64,000 bases of DNA, from positions 1,240,001 to 1,304,000 of the forward strand of contig JARFIW010001452.1 of NCBI GenBank assembly GCA_036346225.1, given 5' to 3'. This stretch comes from Platerodrilus igneus. Taxonomy: Eukaryota > Arthropoda > Insecta > Coleoptera > Lycidae. Within the stretch, counting starts at the first letter, position 1; the number at the start of each line of letters is the position of its first letter. The notes beneath the pieces were generated by a model. That model saw only the letters and a list, made by a program, of their open reading frames with translations, was not told where the DNA came from and made no database searches. Of the stretch, positions 1-12,469 are shown piece after piece. Made by a program: the position numbers and the translations under genes.

Positions 1-1106
1 AAACTAGGATGTCATATTATAAGTCACGCGAATAAGCGACGTACGAGAATCAATAAAAAGTAAGGGCAAGTAAGAATGAGTAAGAGAGCTTTAATTCCTC
101 TCCTAGTGTATTTATATGATTTTGTACACCCCTCACGGACCCTATTTCCGTCGAAAAGCTTATTTTATCAAAACAGTTCTACAAATTTTGTTCGTAACGA
201 ACTTCTACATTTGAAAATTCCCAGTCTATCGTGCTTTTACATTCAATACTTCTCAACAACATATAACCGTTGCGAGCTTCTCAAAATTTCTAGCATTCGA
301 CCAATTATATTGCTTTCCCCCGTTTTTAACATCCAACCCCTAGCTACCTTTTCTCATTTATCCCATATTTACTGTCTCGTTTAGAATCCCACTCAAGCAA
401 CAGAAAATCGATATTGTGGTTGACCTCCAAATTTAACGCGTGTTTTAAACGAGTATTTTAACCAACGTTTTATTATACGTGTTCTCTGTCTGTTTTACGT
501 GACGGATATTCCGTCTTACTTTGCCTTCAAAACATCTATTATTTTAGTAGCTCTTGCATCGACCGTTTCAAACAATTCTACAAAATTCTGTGCCAACGTA
601 CATTTCAGTTCTTTGAACTCGACATTTTAACTATCAGGTGTTTCTATGAAGCAACTGTCCGTTTGAAATTATAATTCCGATTTTAGCATTTCTTAGGATT
701 TTTGTATAAACGAACGTTTAGATTAGCTAAATGGACGTATGCGTTTAAATTATTGATTTTCTATACCGCAAAAGCTCCGTTTCTTATCCGATGCGCTTGA
801 TTTAAAATTTTAAAACTAATTATGCGTATCCTTAAGTTTCATGTACTCTAATAGAAGTTATACAATTTTCTTATAACAACAAATTGAAGTAAGAATCAGT
901 TAAAAAAATATTTCGATTTAATTTCTATGTTAATTTAATGTTTAACCTCGTCTTGTAAGTTACTATCAATTTGGGTATATATTAGCCTAGTTAATTGCAA
1001 AATTTTAGAAAGCCTGTGATCAAAAATTTGAATTAAATTCGAAAATTTAGGCCTTATAAAAGAGTTTACTTTCCTACAGGTGACCTCAAACCCATTAATA
1101 ATATAT

Positions 1107-1110
<4 letters not shown>

Positions 1111-1142
<32 letters not shown>
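1111..1142. repeat. (AT)n microsatellite
   Basis: Uninterrupted AT dinucleotide repeat of about 16 units. Confidence 0.95.
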
Positions 1143-1144
<2 letters not shown>

Positions 1145-1634
1145 CTGTGACATTCTTTCTATATCTTATTGCTGTGCTATTTCCTTTATTATTTTAAGCC
1201 CCAATGTTATGAAATGTTAAATTAGGATTTTTACCCCGATTAGCTTACTGAATAAATCTTATTAAATCAAATAAAGCAATTCTAGAACACACAATATAAT
1301 AATTGATAATATTTACAACACTCAAAGTTTTCCTTTTTGTACAAAATATCTACATATACCAGATTTATGCTTTTCCGAAAGCCAGTAAAAATATCTTTTG
1401 ATTATATTCAGGGACCTTCGAACGCTCCAAGATGCCTATTCCATTTTCATATTTTTTATGTGACCTTTTTGATGGCTCTTACCAATATACAATGTATGGC
1501 AAATATTAAGTTAAAAACAGTCTTTCAATAATAAAGTGTATTAAGATTGCTAACCTGGAATGGGTTCTGGAGTTCCATCCTAGTCTATGATCTGCATTCC
1601 CTTGCTGTGTACTCTTTGCTTATTGATATGCCGG

Positions 1635-1836
1635 CCCCATATAAGAATCGCCTCACATAAATCGCTTCCAATTAAAATCGTACCAAATTACAGTACATCC
1701 AAAATTAAAACGTCCCAAATCGGAATATGTCCAGATTAAAATATTACCCAAATTAGATATGCCCATTTTTAAAATATCACCAAAATTAAAATATGTCCAA
1801 AGTTAGAAGTCCCAAATTAAAGGTCGCAAATTAAAG
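1635..1836. repeat. Degenerate 16-bp minisatellite
   Basis: About 12 to 13 imperfect head-to-tail units of roughly 16 bp, each beginning CC and close to CCAAATTAAAATATGT. Units vary by substitutions and by 1-2 bp length changes, which indicates an old array. Confidence 0.75.
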
Positions 1837-2655
1837 CCCTGTTTCGTTAATATTTGAAATGAATTTAATTAAGTTGTTTAACTTACGTCTATCTACAGAT
1901 CGGCTTATAATTCGTTGCACAAATTCTCGCACTTTTAAATCTGATTTGTTTTAATTTTTACTTCACTAGTTAGGTGAGTTTTTAACACCTTCGAACATAG
2001 TTGTTGCTCAGTTGAATATAGACTAAAATGTCGTTCCGTTTCTATCGTATATAAGCCCTTCCTCCAATTGTTTTCATTGGCGTGTTTACAATCTAGGTTG
2101 ATACTTTTGCCTAATCTAGCAGAATTCGGAATTTTTACAAATTACTTAGTTTAAATCTTAGATGAATGCTCTGTTCGTCACATTCGCATTCAGCATATTG
2201 CAGTATCATTCGAGGATTTCCAACTTTTGGCTTTTCATTAACTCACGCATTCGATGTTTGTTAGTTAGTTTTCTGAACAAATGTGTCCTTTTCTAGTCAC
2301 GTAACGATTTTCTAATAATGAATTATTTGGGATGCGTTTACGTTGATATTTTCGAGGCAATTGTTAAATATTTACAATGCCAATTTATTTATGCTTCCCG
2401 GTGATTTAATTTTAAAGCAATTTATTGCGTTTTAAAATCTTACCTTTACTTGTAAACTACACTTAGACATATTTATGTTTTCTTGCATTTAATTACGTAT
2501 ATTTTATATACAGTGTCCTCTTAATTAACATTATGTAGAGTGACCGATTTACTCTTATAATTTCTGGAATTATTTGCTTTTCTTAAAGTTGAAGTTGTTT
2601 ATATTTATTCTACGACCCCTATGACTTAATCTACCCTTAAATTATCCTAATATCA

Positions 2656-2660
<5 letters not shown>

Positions 2661-2684
<24 letters not shown>
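2661..2684. repeat. (AT)n microsatellite
   Basis: Uninterrupted AT dinucleotide tract. Confidence 0.95.
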
Positions 2685-2687
<3 letters not shown>

Positions 2688-3559
2688 AATATTAATTATT
2701 TATTTAAATATTATTATTTAATTTTCATTTTCTTTGAATTTTTTTGTTTAAATATCCCAGTTATATTAACTACGCTTATTTCGTAAACTGTTGTACCATC
2801 TAATACTTCTCTGTTTACAGGTGATCATAACTACCCTCGTCAACACATCACTGTCGCATACTGGATAAAGAGAGTATAAATATTTGAAAAACTATTAAAG
2901 GGAGATCTTAACAAGCATTGCAGCAGATACACTAAAAAAACAGTAGAAACCAACTACAATTGTTTGACCCCACGAAAAATTTGAATTTCAGTAAATAAAC
3001 TATACTTAAGTAAATTAAATTTAATTGTTTTTTAGGTTTACTAAATTGGGATCGGTTATAAGTAAGGTTAATTAAAATCTACTTTAGTGGTAAATTTTGT
3101 TAGAGACTTTAACGTGCATAGATACTAACCTTACATGTTTGGAAATACAATTCATATAAGAAGACGATCCAACTTTGGAGCATTATATTTATTGTAGGTT
3201 ATTAATGTTGACTTAAAGAGAAAAATTTATGTAATTTACTATCGTATGTAGCGTTTTAGGTTATATATATATATTTCTGTGGACTGTAGCTGATGCGACC
3301 CGACGTTGGAAGTTGGAAGCCAAGAGAAGTTGCTCTAGTCTGAAGATACCCGACGTTGAGTGTCAATAAACATTGCTATAGACTGAAGTTGATTCTAGTA
3401 CAAATGTTGCCTTAATTATTTTGCTAGCTAAATTTAAAATAAAACCAATAGAATCAAACATCAAACTTAATGTTCTTTAATAAAAAATATTTTATATAAC
3501 AATTACTACATCTACAACACCTTTTTTTTAACAAAAATGTCCTACATCTATGAAAATTT

Positions 3560-4421
3560 TGTTGCAGAGATGGATTTTTCAAGTTACTGTAAACAGCACA
3601 AATAGCGCTCGTCCGTCAATACGTTCTAAGCACGTCATCATAACAAAATGTCAAACTTTACGCTAAAGACGAAGTACAACGTAAGTTTAAAGCAATCCCA
3701 AAATATTAAAGGTAATCTTCGTACTTTAATATAGTCATAAAGGCATTATGAAATTGAAAAGTAATCCTTGCAACTCTGAAAAAGCTACTATCAGCAAGAG
3801 CTATTTTTGAGAAAAGAAGAAAGTTGTGTAAGGAGTGTTCCTGAAAAAGTACTTGATACGTTTGTCTGTACCAGGCTTTCAGCTATGATTAGCTGAACAG
3901 AGTGAGAAACTTATTCCGGATGCTACGTAGTGTTTCCTGTAGACAACCATTTAGGGCAATTCTTGATACAGAAATAGTGCTGATGATACTCAACGAATAC
4001 GTCAATAGTACCTTACTAGAACGTAAAAGAAAGTAACAAATCCTTGCTGAAATGAAACGGAACGGTGTTACATTGTTTTCAAGTAGTACGCGGGTGTTAG
4101 CAATGGGCATATGAAGAAGAATGGTTGTTCAACAATGGACTGTGTGGACTATAGGCTACTCAGGGCTACGAGATAAAAAGGGAGCTTCTCTCTATAATTG
4201 AAAACATTTTTGAAAATGATTTTTCACTCTGAACTTGATGTACGTAGTGTGTCAGTATCATTATGGTATAGTCCGCAAGAGAGGTCACTTCATTATTGAT
4301 TAGATTACAGTTGTTTACGGTTATACCTTTTGGTTTGAATAATTTTTCGGTCACATTTCATCGTTCATGTTCGTTAATGTACTTGTAGGTTGATTGTCTT
4401 TAACTGGCAAATTAACTTGGA
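3560..4421 (+). repeat. Left arm of large inverted repeat 1
   Basis: This 0.86-kb arm is the reverse complement, with substitutions and small gaps, of 7685-8509. Shared blocks occur along its whole length: the outer GAGATGGATTTT, CGTCCGTCAATACGTTCT, AAATGTCAAACTTTACG, the middle GTCCACACAGTCCATTGTTG (written here in its right-arm form), and the inner AATGTACTTGTAGGTTGAT and GGCAAATTAACTTGG. Short open frames at 3889-4110 and 4166-4354 lie inside the arm and match no family I know. Confidence 0.85.
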
Positions 4422-4967
4422 TGTAACACATTTCAAGAAATTCTTTTTTCCTTTTATTACCTTCAATGTCTTAAATTTCTGGTGTGTTGAAATTTATCTC
4501 ATGATGAGCGCTATTAACATGATAGTTAAAGTACATGCGTTGGGTTTGACTCATATGTCACTTTATCCAACTCGTAATTCAATATTATCTTCTTATTTTA
4601 AATTGACGTCCAAATCTCCATTTAGAAACAGTAGTTACGAATTTTTATATTTCCTTATATCTTCCTTTCAATTATTTAAAAAAAATTTTAAAATAGTGTT
4701 ATATTAAAGAATTTTCCCTCTTTATTGTATTTAATAATTTCCATTTTTTGATTTGCGTTTAAAACATCACCTCTATATTCATTGTAGCAATGTAATTATT
4801 AAATTACAGTATGTTTACTGCATACTTAATATTTATTTTCGCAAAGCAACAGCTCGCGACTTAAATCAAAATAACATGATTGCCTTCGTTCCACTCTGGA
4901 TTCGAAAACTTAGTGGCAGTACATTATGCTTCTGATGCTGTATCTTTCTTAGACTTGGGATAATTTT

Positions 4968-5632
4968 CTACGCAAACGAGAGGAAGGCGTTGTTCTGAAA
5001 ACTGTTTCCTCCCTGTAGTTTCGTCGTGTAGGTGGCGTTCATTTTCATGTTCCTTAATCCTACTTGTATATCTTCCGCTACAATGTTAGTAGCCAGCCCT
5101 TTGATGACCACATTGAATTTTCTCTCTGCTTTCACCGCATAAGCGTAAAATTCGACGTTACATTTCTTTGGATAATCTTGAAGGGTGGTGCGGAATTCAA
5201 CGAAATAAGCAGGATGTATTCTACGGTCTTGTATCCTGCCTCTGATGTCCACTTTTTTCTTCAGGAGCATCATCGATTGTTCTGCATGTTGTAGAAAGTC
5301 CGGGAATTTGTCAAAAAAAATAAGCGGTATGCGATTGTTGGTTGGAGGTCGTATTGTACGTTGTTCAGCGTCTAATGTTTCCATAATGGCGATAGTGGCG
5401 GGCGTTAGTGTAGCTTTTGGTCATTGTTGGAGTACTCTTGGCGGGGTCGTGACGTTGTGGCGGTGGTATTACTGTCTGGTTCTGTTACTGCGGTTAGTTC
5501 TTTGTGCTTGATCTTCTTCTTCTTGGTTCCTTCTATTGTCTCCGCTTCAGATGTTGATTGGTAGTCAAGTCGTCTGAGGTTGGTGAAGTTCTTGTGATCA
5601 TTATAAGTGCTCCCATGATGATTGAAACTCAT
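4968..5632 (-). pseudogene. Jockey-like LINE ORF1 (gag) fragment, frameshifted
   Basis: The minus strand carries two adjoining reading frames. The first (5632 to 5405, 75 aa) has a basic KKKKIKHK run at residues 37-44. The second (5384 to 4968, 138 aa from its ATG, open a little further upstream) starts in a Pro/Thr-rich stretch. They lie in different frames, so a frameshift separates them near 5390-5420. The second segment has the shape of the region before the zinc knuckles in nucleic-acid-binding ORF1 proteins of jockey or X-element LINEs: a PPTNNRIPLIFFDKFPDF start and a core FNVVIKGLATNIVAEDI, resembling the family pattern in which a hydrophobic strand precedes a charged helix. No CCHC knuckles and no reverse transcriptase follow downstream. 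The fragment lies inside the core of inverted repeat 1. The jockey assignment rests on motif resemblance only. Confidence 0.5.
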
Positions 5633-5639
5633 TTCTTTA

Positions 5640-7684
5640 TAAAATCCTTGATTGTTGGGCTTATCATCGCAGCAGTGTTAGTTTTGCTCTGAAAGGAGCG
5701 GCGGTTAAATACGTAGATGCACACCAAGTGCTGGGACTCGTGGTGTATACCTCAGCAGCTAGAAGTTGTAGGTCATTCGAATGTCGTTGTGGAACGCGCT
5801 GTGATGACCCAAAACTTCTCTGGCGAAGTCAAGTACATGGCGAAGATAAGAATATACAGTCGCTTGCCTAACTTGGTGTTCTTGCAGTGAATAATTGCAA
5901 CCCTTGCTTTAATTTTGTAGCTGACTTATACACTTTTCATTTGATTTGGTAGAAAGTGGGCGCAGCTATCGCCAATTTCGTCACTTTTCCAGAACTGCGG
6001 TCCTTTTTTCTAGCTTATTTCTCATTTAGTACCTATGTGAAGATTATGGTGATGTACTGATCACACACTGGTTCTTATACAGCACATCAGATTTATAATT
6101 TCTTTTCCATTACACTGGCCTCAAATTCTAATGTCTGATTAATGTTTATTGAATTTTTGTGATTAAATTTCAAAAACACTTAAACGTTACCAAGAAGCTG
6201 TAGACACTTATGAGGAAACTGATGAGAAAACCATTAGGGATTAGCATGGAATGCTGCGATATCCTGGATTTTACTTCTGTTACTAATGCTTTTACACTAA
6301 ATTGCATTAAGGAAAATGCAGATGGATGTGAATGAGACGTCAGGCTGCTAAAAGTATTTGCAGGTGCCAAACCATTGCTTAACCCCCTTCATGGCAAATT
6401 ATGAAAAAAAGCATTGTTTTTATCAGACTAAGGACAGATGCATTTTATCAGTGTGTATTCTAGCGAACCCATCTCCAAAGGTCTTCTGAATCATAGAAAA
6501 AAGCTACGGTATCAGTTTTTAAAACTAAAATCCCATTTGCTTAAATATTTGGGTAATATTAATGCATGTGTATGCAGCTCCTTCTCATTTGATCTAAAAA
6601 AATCACTCGAGTATTTTACTGATTTTATCGTTATTTTTAAGAAGATCGATCAGATAGTTTTATTTCAATTTTGGGGGATTTGACTTGTAGACATCCTTAA
6701 AATACAATAATGCTTGTTAAATGCATTAGAAACAATATTTTGTATCATCAAATGACGGAACGAATATTCATTTAGAGCGCGTTATATACCTTCTATCTGA
6801 ATAATGTTCTGGACGTGTACCTGTAATGCCTTTATTTTTTAAGGTACTATTGGAAGCTATCATGACATTTTTTTATTCCTTTCATACCATCGGACCTTTC
6901 GAAGCATAGGTATTTCCTTCCCTCATTGTAGACTAAGTGAGGAGCTCGAAATTGTAGGTCTGAATTTTGAACACAACGTTTGTAAACTTTTTTCTAAAGT
7001 ATTTTTCTTTTATTGCTCAAGGTGACTTACCGAATGCATATGAAAAACATCTGTGTGATTTACAATGCCACATCGGCTTCTAATATTGTGGCTTATATTT
7101 AACTTTTTGATTGAGATTGATGGAAACGAAAGTTACAGAAGGTGAAACAGCACGTGATCCGCATGCAACTGCACTAATCTATATTGCAGAGAGTGGGTTC
7201 AGTCACCGGAGGCTGTCGACTAATTAAAAAATTTTTAATACGATAAATATGATAGGTGGGAGATATGAAGGTATTATTATTAGATTTTTAAGATCATGGT
7301 CAATATTTATTTCTTTCATTCCAGGAGTGGCCGAACTGCTGATGATTGTTCAACTTCCATGAACAGCTCAAAATTTAATCACTATCTGACAATTATTTTA
7401 GACTGCATTTGGAAATAGTGTTTTTAACTGCAACCCTCTTTTTTTTCTATCAGCATTGCCAAATAGTCTGCAGTGGTAATAAACATAGGTTCAAGTTGTC
7501 AATAACATGCATTCATCCACGGAAACCTCATTCATTGCACTATTCTATCTTTTATTATCGAAGTTAGAACAAAATTAACCTTCGACGTCTACAAACAACA
7601 AGCTGTTTGTGTCTAGCCTCTTTCTTAAAGAAGTTACACTTCTTAGTACATAACGTGAGGTTCGCATCCTCCGAATCACCTCGT
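5640..7684. other. Core of inverted repeat 1, no gene recognised
   Basis: 5640-6010 is somewhat GC-richer and lies directly upstream (on the minus strand) of the jockey-like gag, so it could be that element's 5' untranslated region. On the plus strand 6180-6350 has a coding-like look with a stop or two (for example ISMECCDILDFTSVTNAF), but I know no family with it. The rest is AT-rich and unassigned. Confidence 0.4.
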
Positions 7685-8509
7685 CCAAGTTAATTTGCCA
7701 GTTATAGACGATCAACCTACAAGTACATTAAATAGATTTTCCATAACATCCTACTCTCTACCGCTTTTACTGAACCATGAAATGTGACCAAAGAATTATA
7801 CAAACCAAAAGGTAAATTCGTAAACAACTGTAATCTAATCAATAATTAAGTGGCATTTCTTGCGGCCTATACGATACTGATACTGACGGACTAACTACAT
7901 CAAGTTCTGCGTGAAAAATCACTTTCAAAAATGTTTGCAATTATAGAGAGGAGCCCTCTTTTTATCTCATAGCGCTGAGTAGCCTATAGTCCACACAGTC
8001 CATTGTTGAACAACCATTCTTCTTCAAATGCCCATTGCTAACACCCGCGTACTACTTGAAAACAATATAACACCGTTCCGTTTCATATTGACTTATTGGT
8101 TGAGTAAGAGCAGCACTATTTCTGTAACAAGAATTGCCCTAAATGGTTGTCTACAGGAAGCACTACGTAGCATCCGGAATAAGTCTCTCACTCTGTTCAG
8201 CTAATCATAGCTGAAAGCCTGGTACAGACCAACGTATCAAGTACTTTTTCAAGAACATTTCTTACACAACTTTCTTCTTTTCTCAAAAATTGCTTTTATT
8301 AATAGTAGCTTTTTCAGAGTTGACTATCTTAAGGTACAAAGATTACCTTTTATATTATGGGATTGCTTTAAACTTACGCTGTCATCTGGCAAACGTCGTT
8401 TTTATCGTAAAGTTTGACATTTTGTTATGATGATATGCTCAGAACGTATTGACGGACGAGCATTGTTTGTGCTGTTTACGGTAACTCGAAAATCCATCTC
8501 AGCAACAAA
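7685..8509 (-). repeat. Right arm of large inverted repeat 1
   Basis: Inverted partner of 3560-4421. The homology stops at the inner end just before CCAAGTTAATTTGCC and at the outer end just past AGCAACAAAT. The mariner remnant begins about 280 bp outside it. The arms differ by scattered substitutions and short indels, so they are not a recent duplication. Confidence 0.85.
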
Positions 8510-8788
8510 TGGAACTAAACCATAAACAGTTGTGAGGGAGTTTTTTTCTAACTTTAGACGTGGATTAACACAATAACAGTGCACCGATAAACTTAATCCG
8601 ACTATTTGCGATGAACCACCATCAAGGGCTACTATTTATCGATAGTTACCGTCTTCAATAGTGGCTTTGATCAGTTAGGGAGGAATTAAGTGCAAATCTT
8701 CAAAAATTGGTTGCTGTTTCGAACAACACCTATGTTGTGCGCTAACAGATACTGTTTGTTTGTTGTGTGACCTATTGTAAGATTGAGA

Positions 8789-9433
8789 CATCTTTGGGCA
8801 TTAGTGTGACCAGCATACATCCAATATTGCGGGAAACTTTGGATGTTGAAAGGATTTATTCGCGTTAGATTTCACATAATTTGACAATCGCTGGAAAACA
8901 GGTTCGTGTCGATTAGTCGAAGAATACGATCAAAAAATACGATCGCGGTACTTCCAAACACCTCTAGCACATCCGGATGGGTGACAAAACGTGGATCGAC
9001 GCGTATAAATCCAAAAGTAAGCAGCAGTAAACCGCATTGGACATTCAAATCGAACCAAATCCGACAAAATTTGCTTGTGAACGAAACATTTCAGGACAAA
9101 TGGTCGACTGTTTTCGGAAAAACTAAACATTTCGCTACCGTTCCTTGCGATAATCGTAGAATGTTCACCTCTGAATTGAACAGAAACATTTTTTGACAGT
9201 AGTCTTGGAAAAAATAAGAAAAACCAACCTCTTAAGACACATCATTTACCACCACGGCAATACGAATTCTAACAAAATGGCTCAATCAATATACTCTTTC
9301 GTCACTCAAAACGTCGATGATGGCTCATTCGTATAGTCCTGATTTGGAACCAGTGACTTTCTTTTTTAGCGCATATCAAAAATAAATTGCGAGGGCAAAG
9401 TTCTTTGACACCTGAAGAGCTGAGAAAAAAGTG
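8789..9433 (+). pseudogene. Mariner (SETMAR-type) transposase remnant
   Basis: Read across shifting plus-strand frames, this follows the order of an insect mariner transposase: an HTH end with TSLGISVTSIHPIL, then ISHNLTIA, YDRGTSKH, the first catalytic block GDKTWIDAYKSKSKQQ (GDKTW at 8980-8994), EPNPTKFA, IRKTN, HHGNTN, and the last block YSPDLEP (D codon 9341-9343) followed by an INCEGKVL-like segment. In this DD34D family the first and third aspartates are still visible. The second, expected in a HHDNA motif, reads HHGNT, so it is lost. Several stops and frameshifts make it non-coding. No terminal repeats are recognised. A fragment of the same family, covering the more N-terminal part, lies at 36950-37285 on the opposite strand. 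Confidence 0.85.
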
Positions 9434-10029
9434 AAAAAAACAATAATAATAATAATAATAACATTAGCAATAACATCTTTGTAGTGTATGTCAATAATAC
9501 ATTTGCTATTTGCATTGTTCTTTTTCCCGATTAAGGGGCCTCCGTGTCACATCGGTCAAATTGTTTCCTGGTTAGATCTTACCTAATGAATCCCCATGAT
9601 GTGGTATTGATTGCCAAGCGCAAAAAGCAAGATATTGTTACATCACTAAATAAGAGGTGACTTAATCTTAGGTTGAAAATACTATAATACTAAAATACAA
9701 TCTTCAGTTTTCAAGAGACGGCGCATCATGTGCTCAGAATACTTAGCAAGAATTTTCCGAATTTTAGAGTAAATAGTTGATGCCGGTTTAGAAATGTCAA
9801 CACGTATGGAATTTTCACAAGAATTTCTTTCAAAACCAGGATAAACATAACCACTTTACCGCTAGAAAAGGAAATTTGAAATATTAGAAAACCCAGAATA
9901 AACAGTCGGATAAGAAGCAGCAGATCGCACTCGTTGCATCCGTCATCGTCACTTTAGAAGCCATTTTGTAACAGATATAATCTTAAATATTGCTCTGTGA
10001 TTTAATGATAGGTCAAATATTCTGAGACA
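9434..10029. other. Unassigned, with (AAT)n tract
   Basis: Contains an (AAT)n microsatellite at about 9440-9460. The remainder shows no recognisable gene or repeat. Confidence 0.6.
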
Positions 10030-10940
10030 ACTGTAGTTCTCTTTCAGGTTATCATCAATTTAGCCGCTGTAAAAATACTGAGACTCTTGCCATTTAAAGC
10101 TGTTTCACATTTATAAACGCTTCGCAACAAGCATTAAATTTGTAAACTATTGGTAAAGCTCTACTTTATTTCACATCAAGTCGTTTATATCACTCCAATT
10201 AAACATAAGATATACTTGAAAATAATTCGGAATGTCCTCATTTGGTTTAACAAGCGACTCCACTATATCCAAACGAATAATAAAACTCCATTGCATATTG
10301 TAAAGGTATAGAGAGAATTTTGCGCTTTAATTAATAATATCAAAACGATTGAAACTGCGACGTTAACATGTACAACCTGGGTGGTCTCTGCCAACCGCCA
10401 TTGTATGAAACAAATGAGAATGCAGTGTTGCTTATATTATACTTGAGCTCCTGTCTATTAATAAATACTTTTATTATAAATTAGGTTTTTAAAGCTATAG
10501 AACTGTTAAGTTTTCGTTGAATGGACAGAATAGGAGAAAGCGGGAACAATCCTCTCAAATAGTGTGCAAAACTTGTATTTCTTTTCCAGAAACACAACAA
10601 ACTTCACTTGAAGTTTCACGAAATTCATATTTCCTCCTTAAAATTTCAATTGAAGTTGAATAAAATAGGAAAAGCGTTTCAAAATTGATGTTCAGAACGT
10701 ACAAGTCCAATGCTATACGTCGAAGAGAATTGTTTTAGACGGAACTTGATTCAATTTATTAAGTGAAGCGTTTCAACTATATGTAAGTTGTACAAGTTAA
10801 TGCTTTGTACTTTTTATGTATATTTTATATAAAGCTCTGTAATTTTATTCTTCCTTGCATGATTTAGTTAGATAATTACGGAACTAGCTGCTTTTAATAC
10901 ATCAAAAAGGTCTACATTTATGTAAACAAAATTTGCACAA
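10030..10940 (+). repeat. Left arm of large inverted repeat 2
   Basis: Diverged reverse complement of about 15490-16390. Shared blocks in matching order include TTCAGGTTATC (outer), TTTCACATCAAGT, TCGGAATGTC, CAAACGAATAATAAAA, GTTAACATGTACAAC followed by GGTGGTCTCTGCCAAC, TTTATTAATA or its complement, CGTCGAAGAGAATTG, and inner TTATGTTAACAAAATTT-like sequence. The arms enclose the RTE-like LINE. Edges are approximate because identity fades gradually. Confidence 0.8.
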
Positions 10941-11289
10941 TTGACGTAAGGCCTAAGAAAAACCGAGTTCTATTGAAAAGTTTGGATGAATATTTATGGA
11001 TAAAATTTGTTGGTTCAAGGTGCTTTTTTCTTAAGGTAAAGATTTCGTATCCCCTACAGCATGCCGTAGCTACTGAAGGTAGTGTAGATCATGACAGGAA
11101 GGCGAATTTGACATTGTTTTAATGTCGTTACCTTTAGCTTGACTTTCACAAACTAAGTTGGAACTAGACAGTAATGGCTTTTACGCAACAAAATAAAAGC
11201 ATCGAAAAAAGGATCATAAAAAGTAAAAGGAGTACATATTTTTTTGCTGATGCAAGCAATCCCACTTGCATCCCAATGATTTACCGACT
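10941..11289. other. Unassigned sequence inside inverted repeat 2
   Basis: No gene seen. An open frame at 11174-11374 runs into the LINE tail repeat and is not considered coding. Confidence 0.5.
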
Positions 11290-11740
11290 TAACATTTTTT
11301 CCAATATATCTTTTCGTACAGTCTGCATTAGTTGCAGATATTTCACAATCAACACCTGCAGTTGTTTACATTAATCATAAGATTTATCTGCGTTTATTTT
11401 TTTTTCATTAGTTTTCCGTCTCAAAACTGGTTGGACACGTACCTGCACTTATTTATATTCTGAGCTAGCCTAAACAGTTCCCTGAATTTCTCACACAGCG
11501 TGTATACAGGTTGGTTCCTTTTCTAGCGCTTTCTAATTTTATGCCCCATTTCAGTGAAAGAGGTTAAGCAGCCTGTGGCTACCAAAATCCCCAAACATGT
11601 AAACATTTGCCGAATAAATAGTTTTCCAGTAAATCCTTTCACACAATTGACATTATTCGAGAATATTACCAAACCTATAATTGTAGTTGTTTATAATAAT
11701 CATCATGTTTAAGTGCAGTTACTTTTTTCGTCATTAATTT
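11290..11740 (-). repeat. LINE 3'-tail repeat units
   Basis: On the minus strand this follows the LINE coding end. It holds repeated blocks such as TAGTTGTTTATAATAATCAT, CTGGTTGGACACGTACCT, GAGCTAGCCTA and GGTTAAGCAGCCTGTGGCT. The same blocks recur at 11710-11800, 37290-37400, 37850-38200 and 38500-38760. They appear to be the LINE's 3' untranslated region, present more than once in tandem. Confidence 0.65.
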
Positions 11741-11948
11741 ATCCATCTTGGGACTGATTGGATGCGTACCTACATTGATTTCTATTCTGAGCTAGCCTAC
11801 GCATTTTTCTGAAATTCCTACAGCCTACATCTTTTACTATCTGTGTGCAGTAGTCTAACCTAGGTCTACCTCTACTTCGCGTTTTTCCTATCTCTGCTTC
11901 TAGTGTATTCCGCACTATTCCTCATGCCGTAGTATGGGACCTATCATC

Positions 11949-12269
11949 CTATCTCTCATATTTTTTTACCGTTTTCCACATATTTCTTTCTTTCCCAACC
12001 ATTTTTAGTAATTCTTCGTTCTTAACTTTATCTGTCCATGATATCTTCATGATACGTCTGTAGCACCACATTTCAAAGGCTTCTACCTTTTTCTTGTCTG
12101 CTTCTCCTACTGTCCAGACTTCACAGCTGTACAGTGCTGTACGCCGCACATATGTTTTAAGCAATCTTTTCCTTGCTTCTGCGTTTGTTGTCTTTGAACA
12201 CAGTAGTTGCTTTTTCTTGTTAAATGTAGCACGACTTAGTGCTAATCTTTGTTTTATATCTTTTTCCAT
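11949..12269 (-). pseudogene. LINE polyprotein C-terminal region
   Basis: 106 aa with the pattern typical of the segment after the RT: IKQRLALSRATFNKKKQLL, then RRTALYSCEVWTV, KKVEAFEMWCYRRIMKISW and a Trp-Lys-rich end. In the family this region links the RT thumb to a Cys/Arg-rich tail. The tail continues below 11949 in other frames (ILRHEE and RPR-like pieces), which shows later frameshifts. The same stretch is present in the LINE fragments at 37480-37830, 38860-39190 and 58500-58800. Confidence 0.8.
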
Positions 12270-12469
12270 CTTGCGTTATTGGCTTCCTAGGTAGCAGAAA
12301 TCCTTAACCTCTTGTAAGTTCGTGTTACATATTTGTATTCTTGTTTTTGATTTATTTTCTCCTCCTGTACGTACGAGTACTTTAGTTTTAGTTTTTAATT
12401 TTCAGACCGTATCTCTCTGTTAGAACCGTTTCCATTTCATTAAGAGCAGCTTCTATCTCTTCCTTGCAA

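Larger units (their letters stand above)
1..3559. other. Unassigned AT-rich sequence
   Basis: No coding region is recognised. The stretch holds (AT)n tracts, a degenerate 16-bp minisatellite (separate entries) and, near 3290-3420, a short piece with a repeated CCGACGTTG word followed by AATAAA. That piece could be a scrap of an LTR, but nothing else supports this. Short open frames at 76-384 and 1337-1531 have the low-complexity composition expected by chance. Confidence 0.6.

Noticed and set aside
6170..6370. Minus-strand frame, and a coding-like plus-strand reading of the same region
   Set aside because: The plus-strand reading is more convincing but has stops and no recognisable family, so only a note was kept.
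7659..7669. GGTTCGCATCC, a good Pol III B-box match, as a possible tRNA or SINE
   Set aside because: No A box at the right distance upstream, no tRNA-like folding in the surrounding bases and no target duplication.
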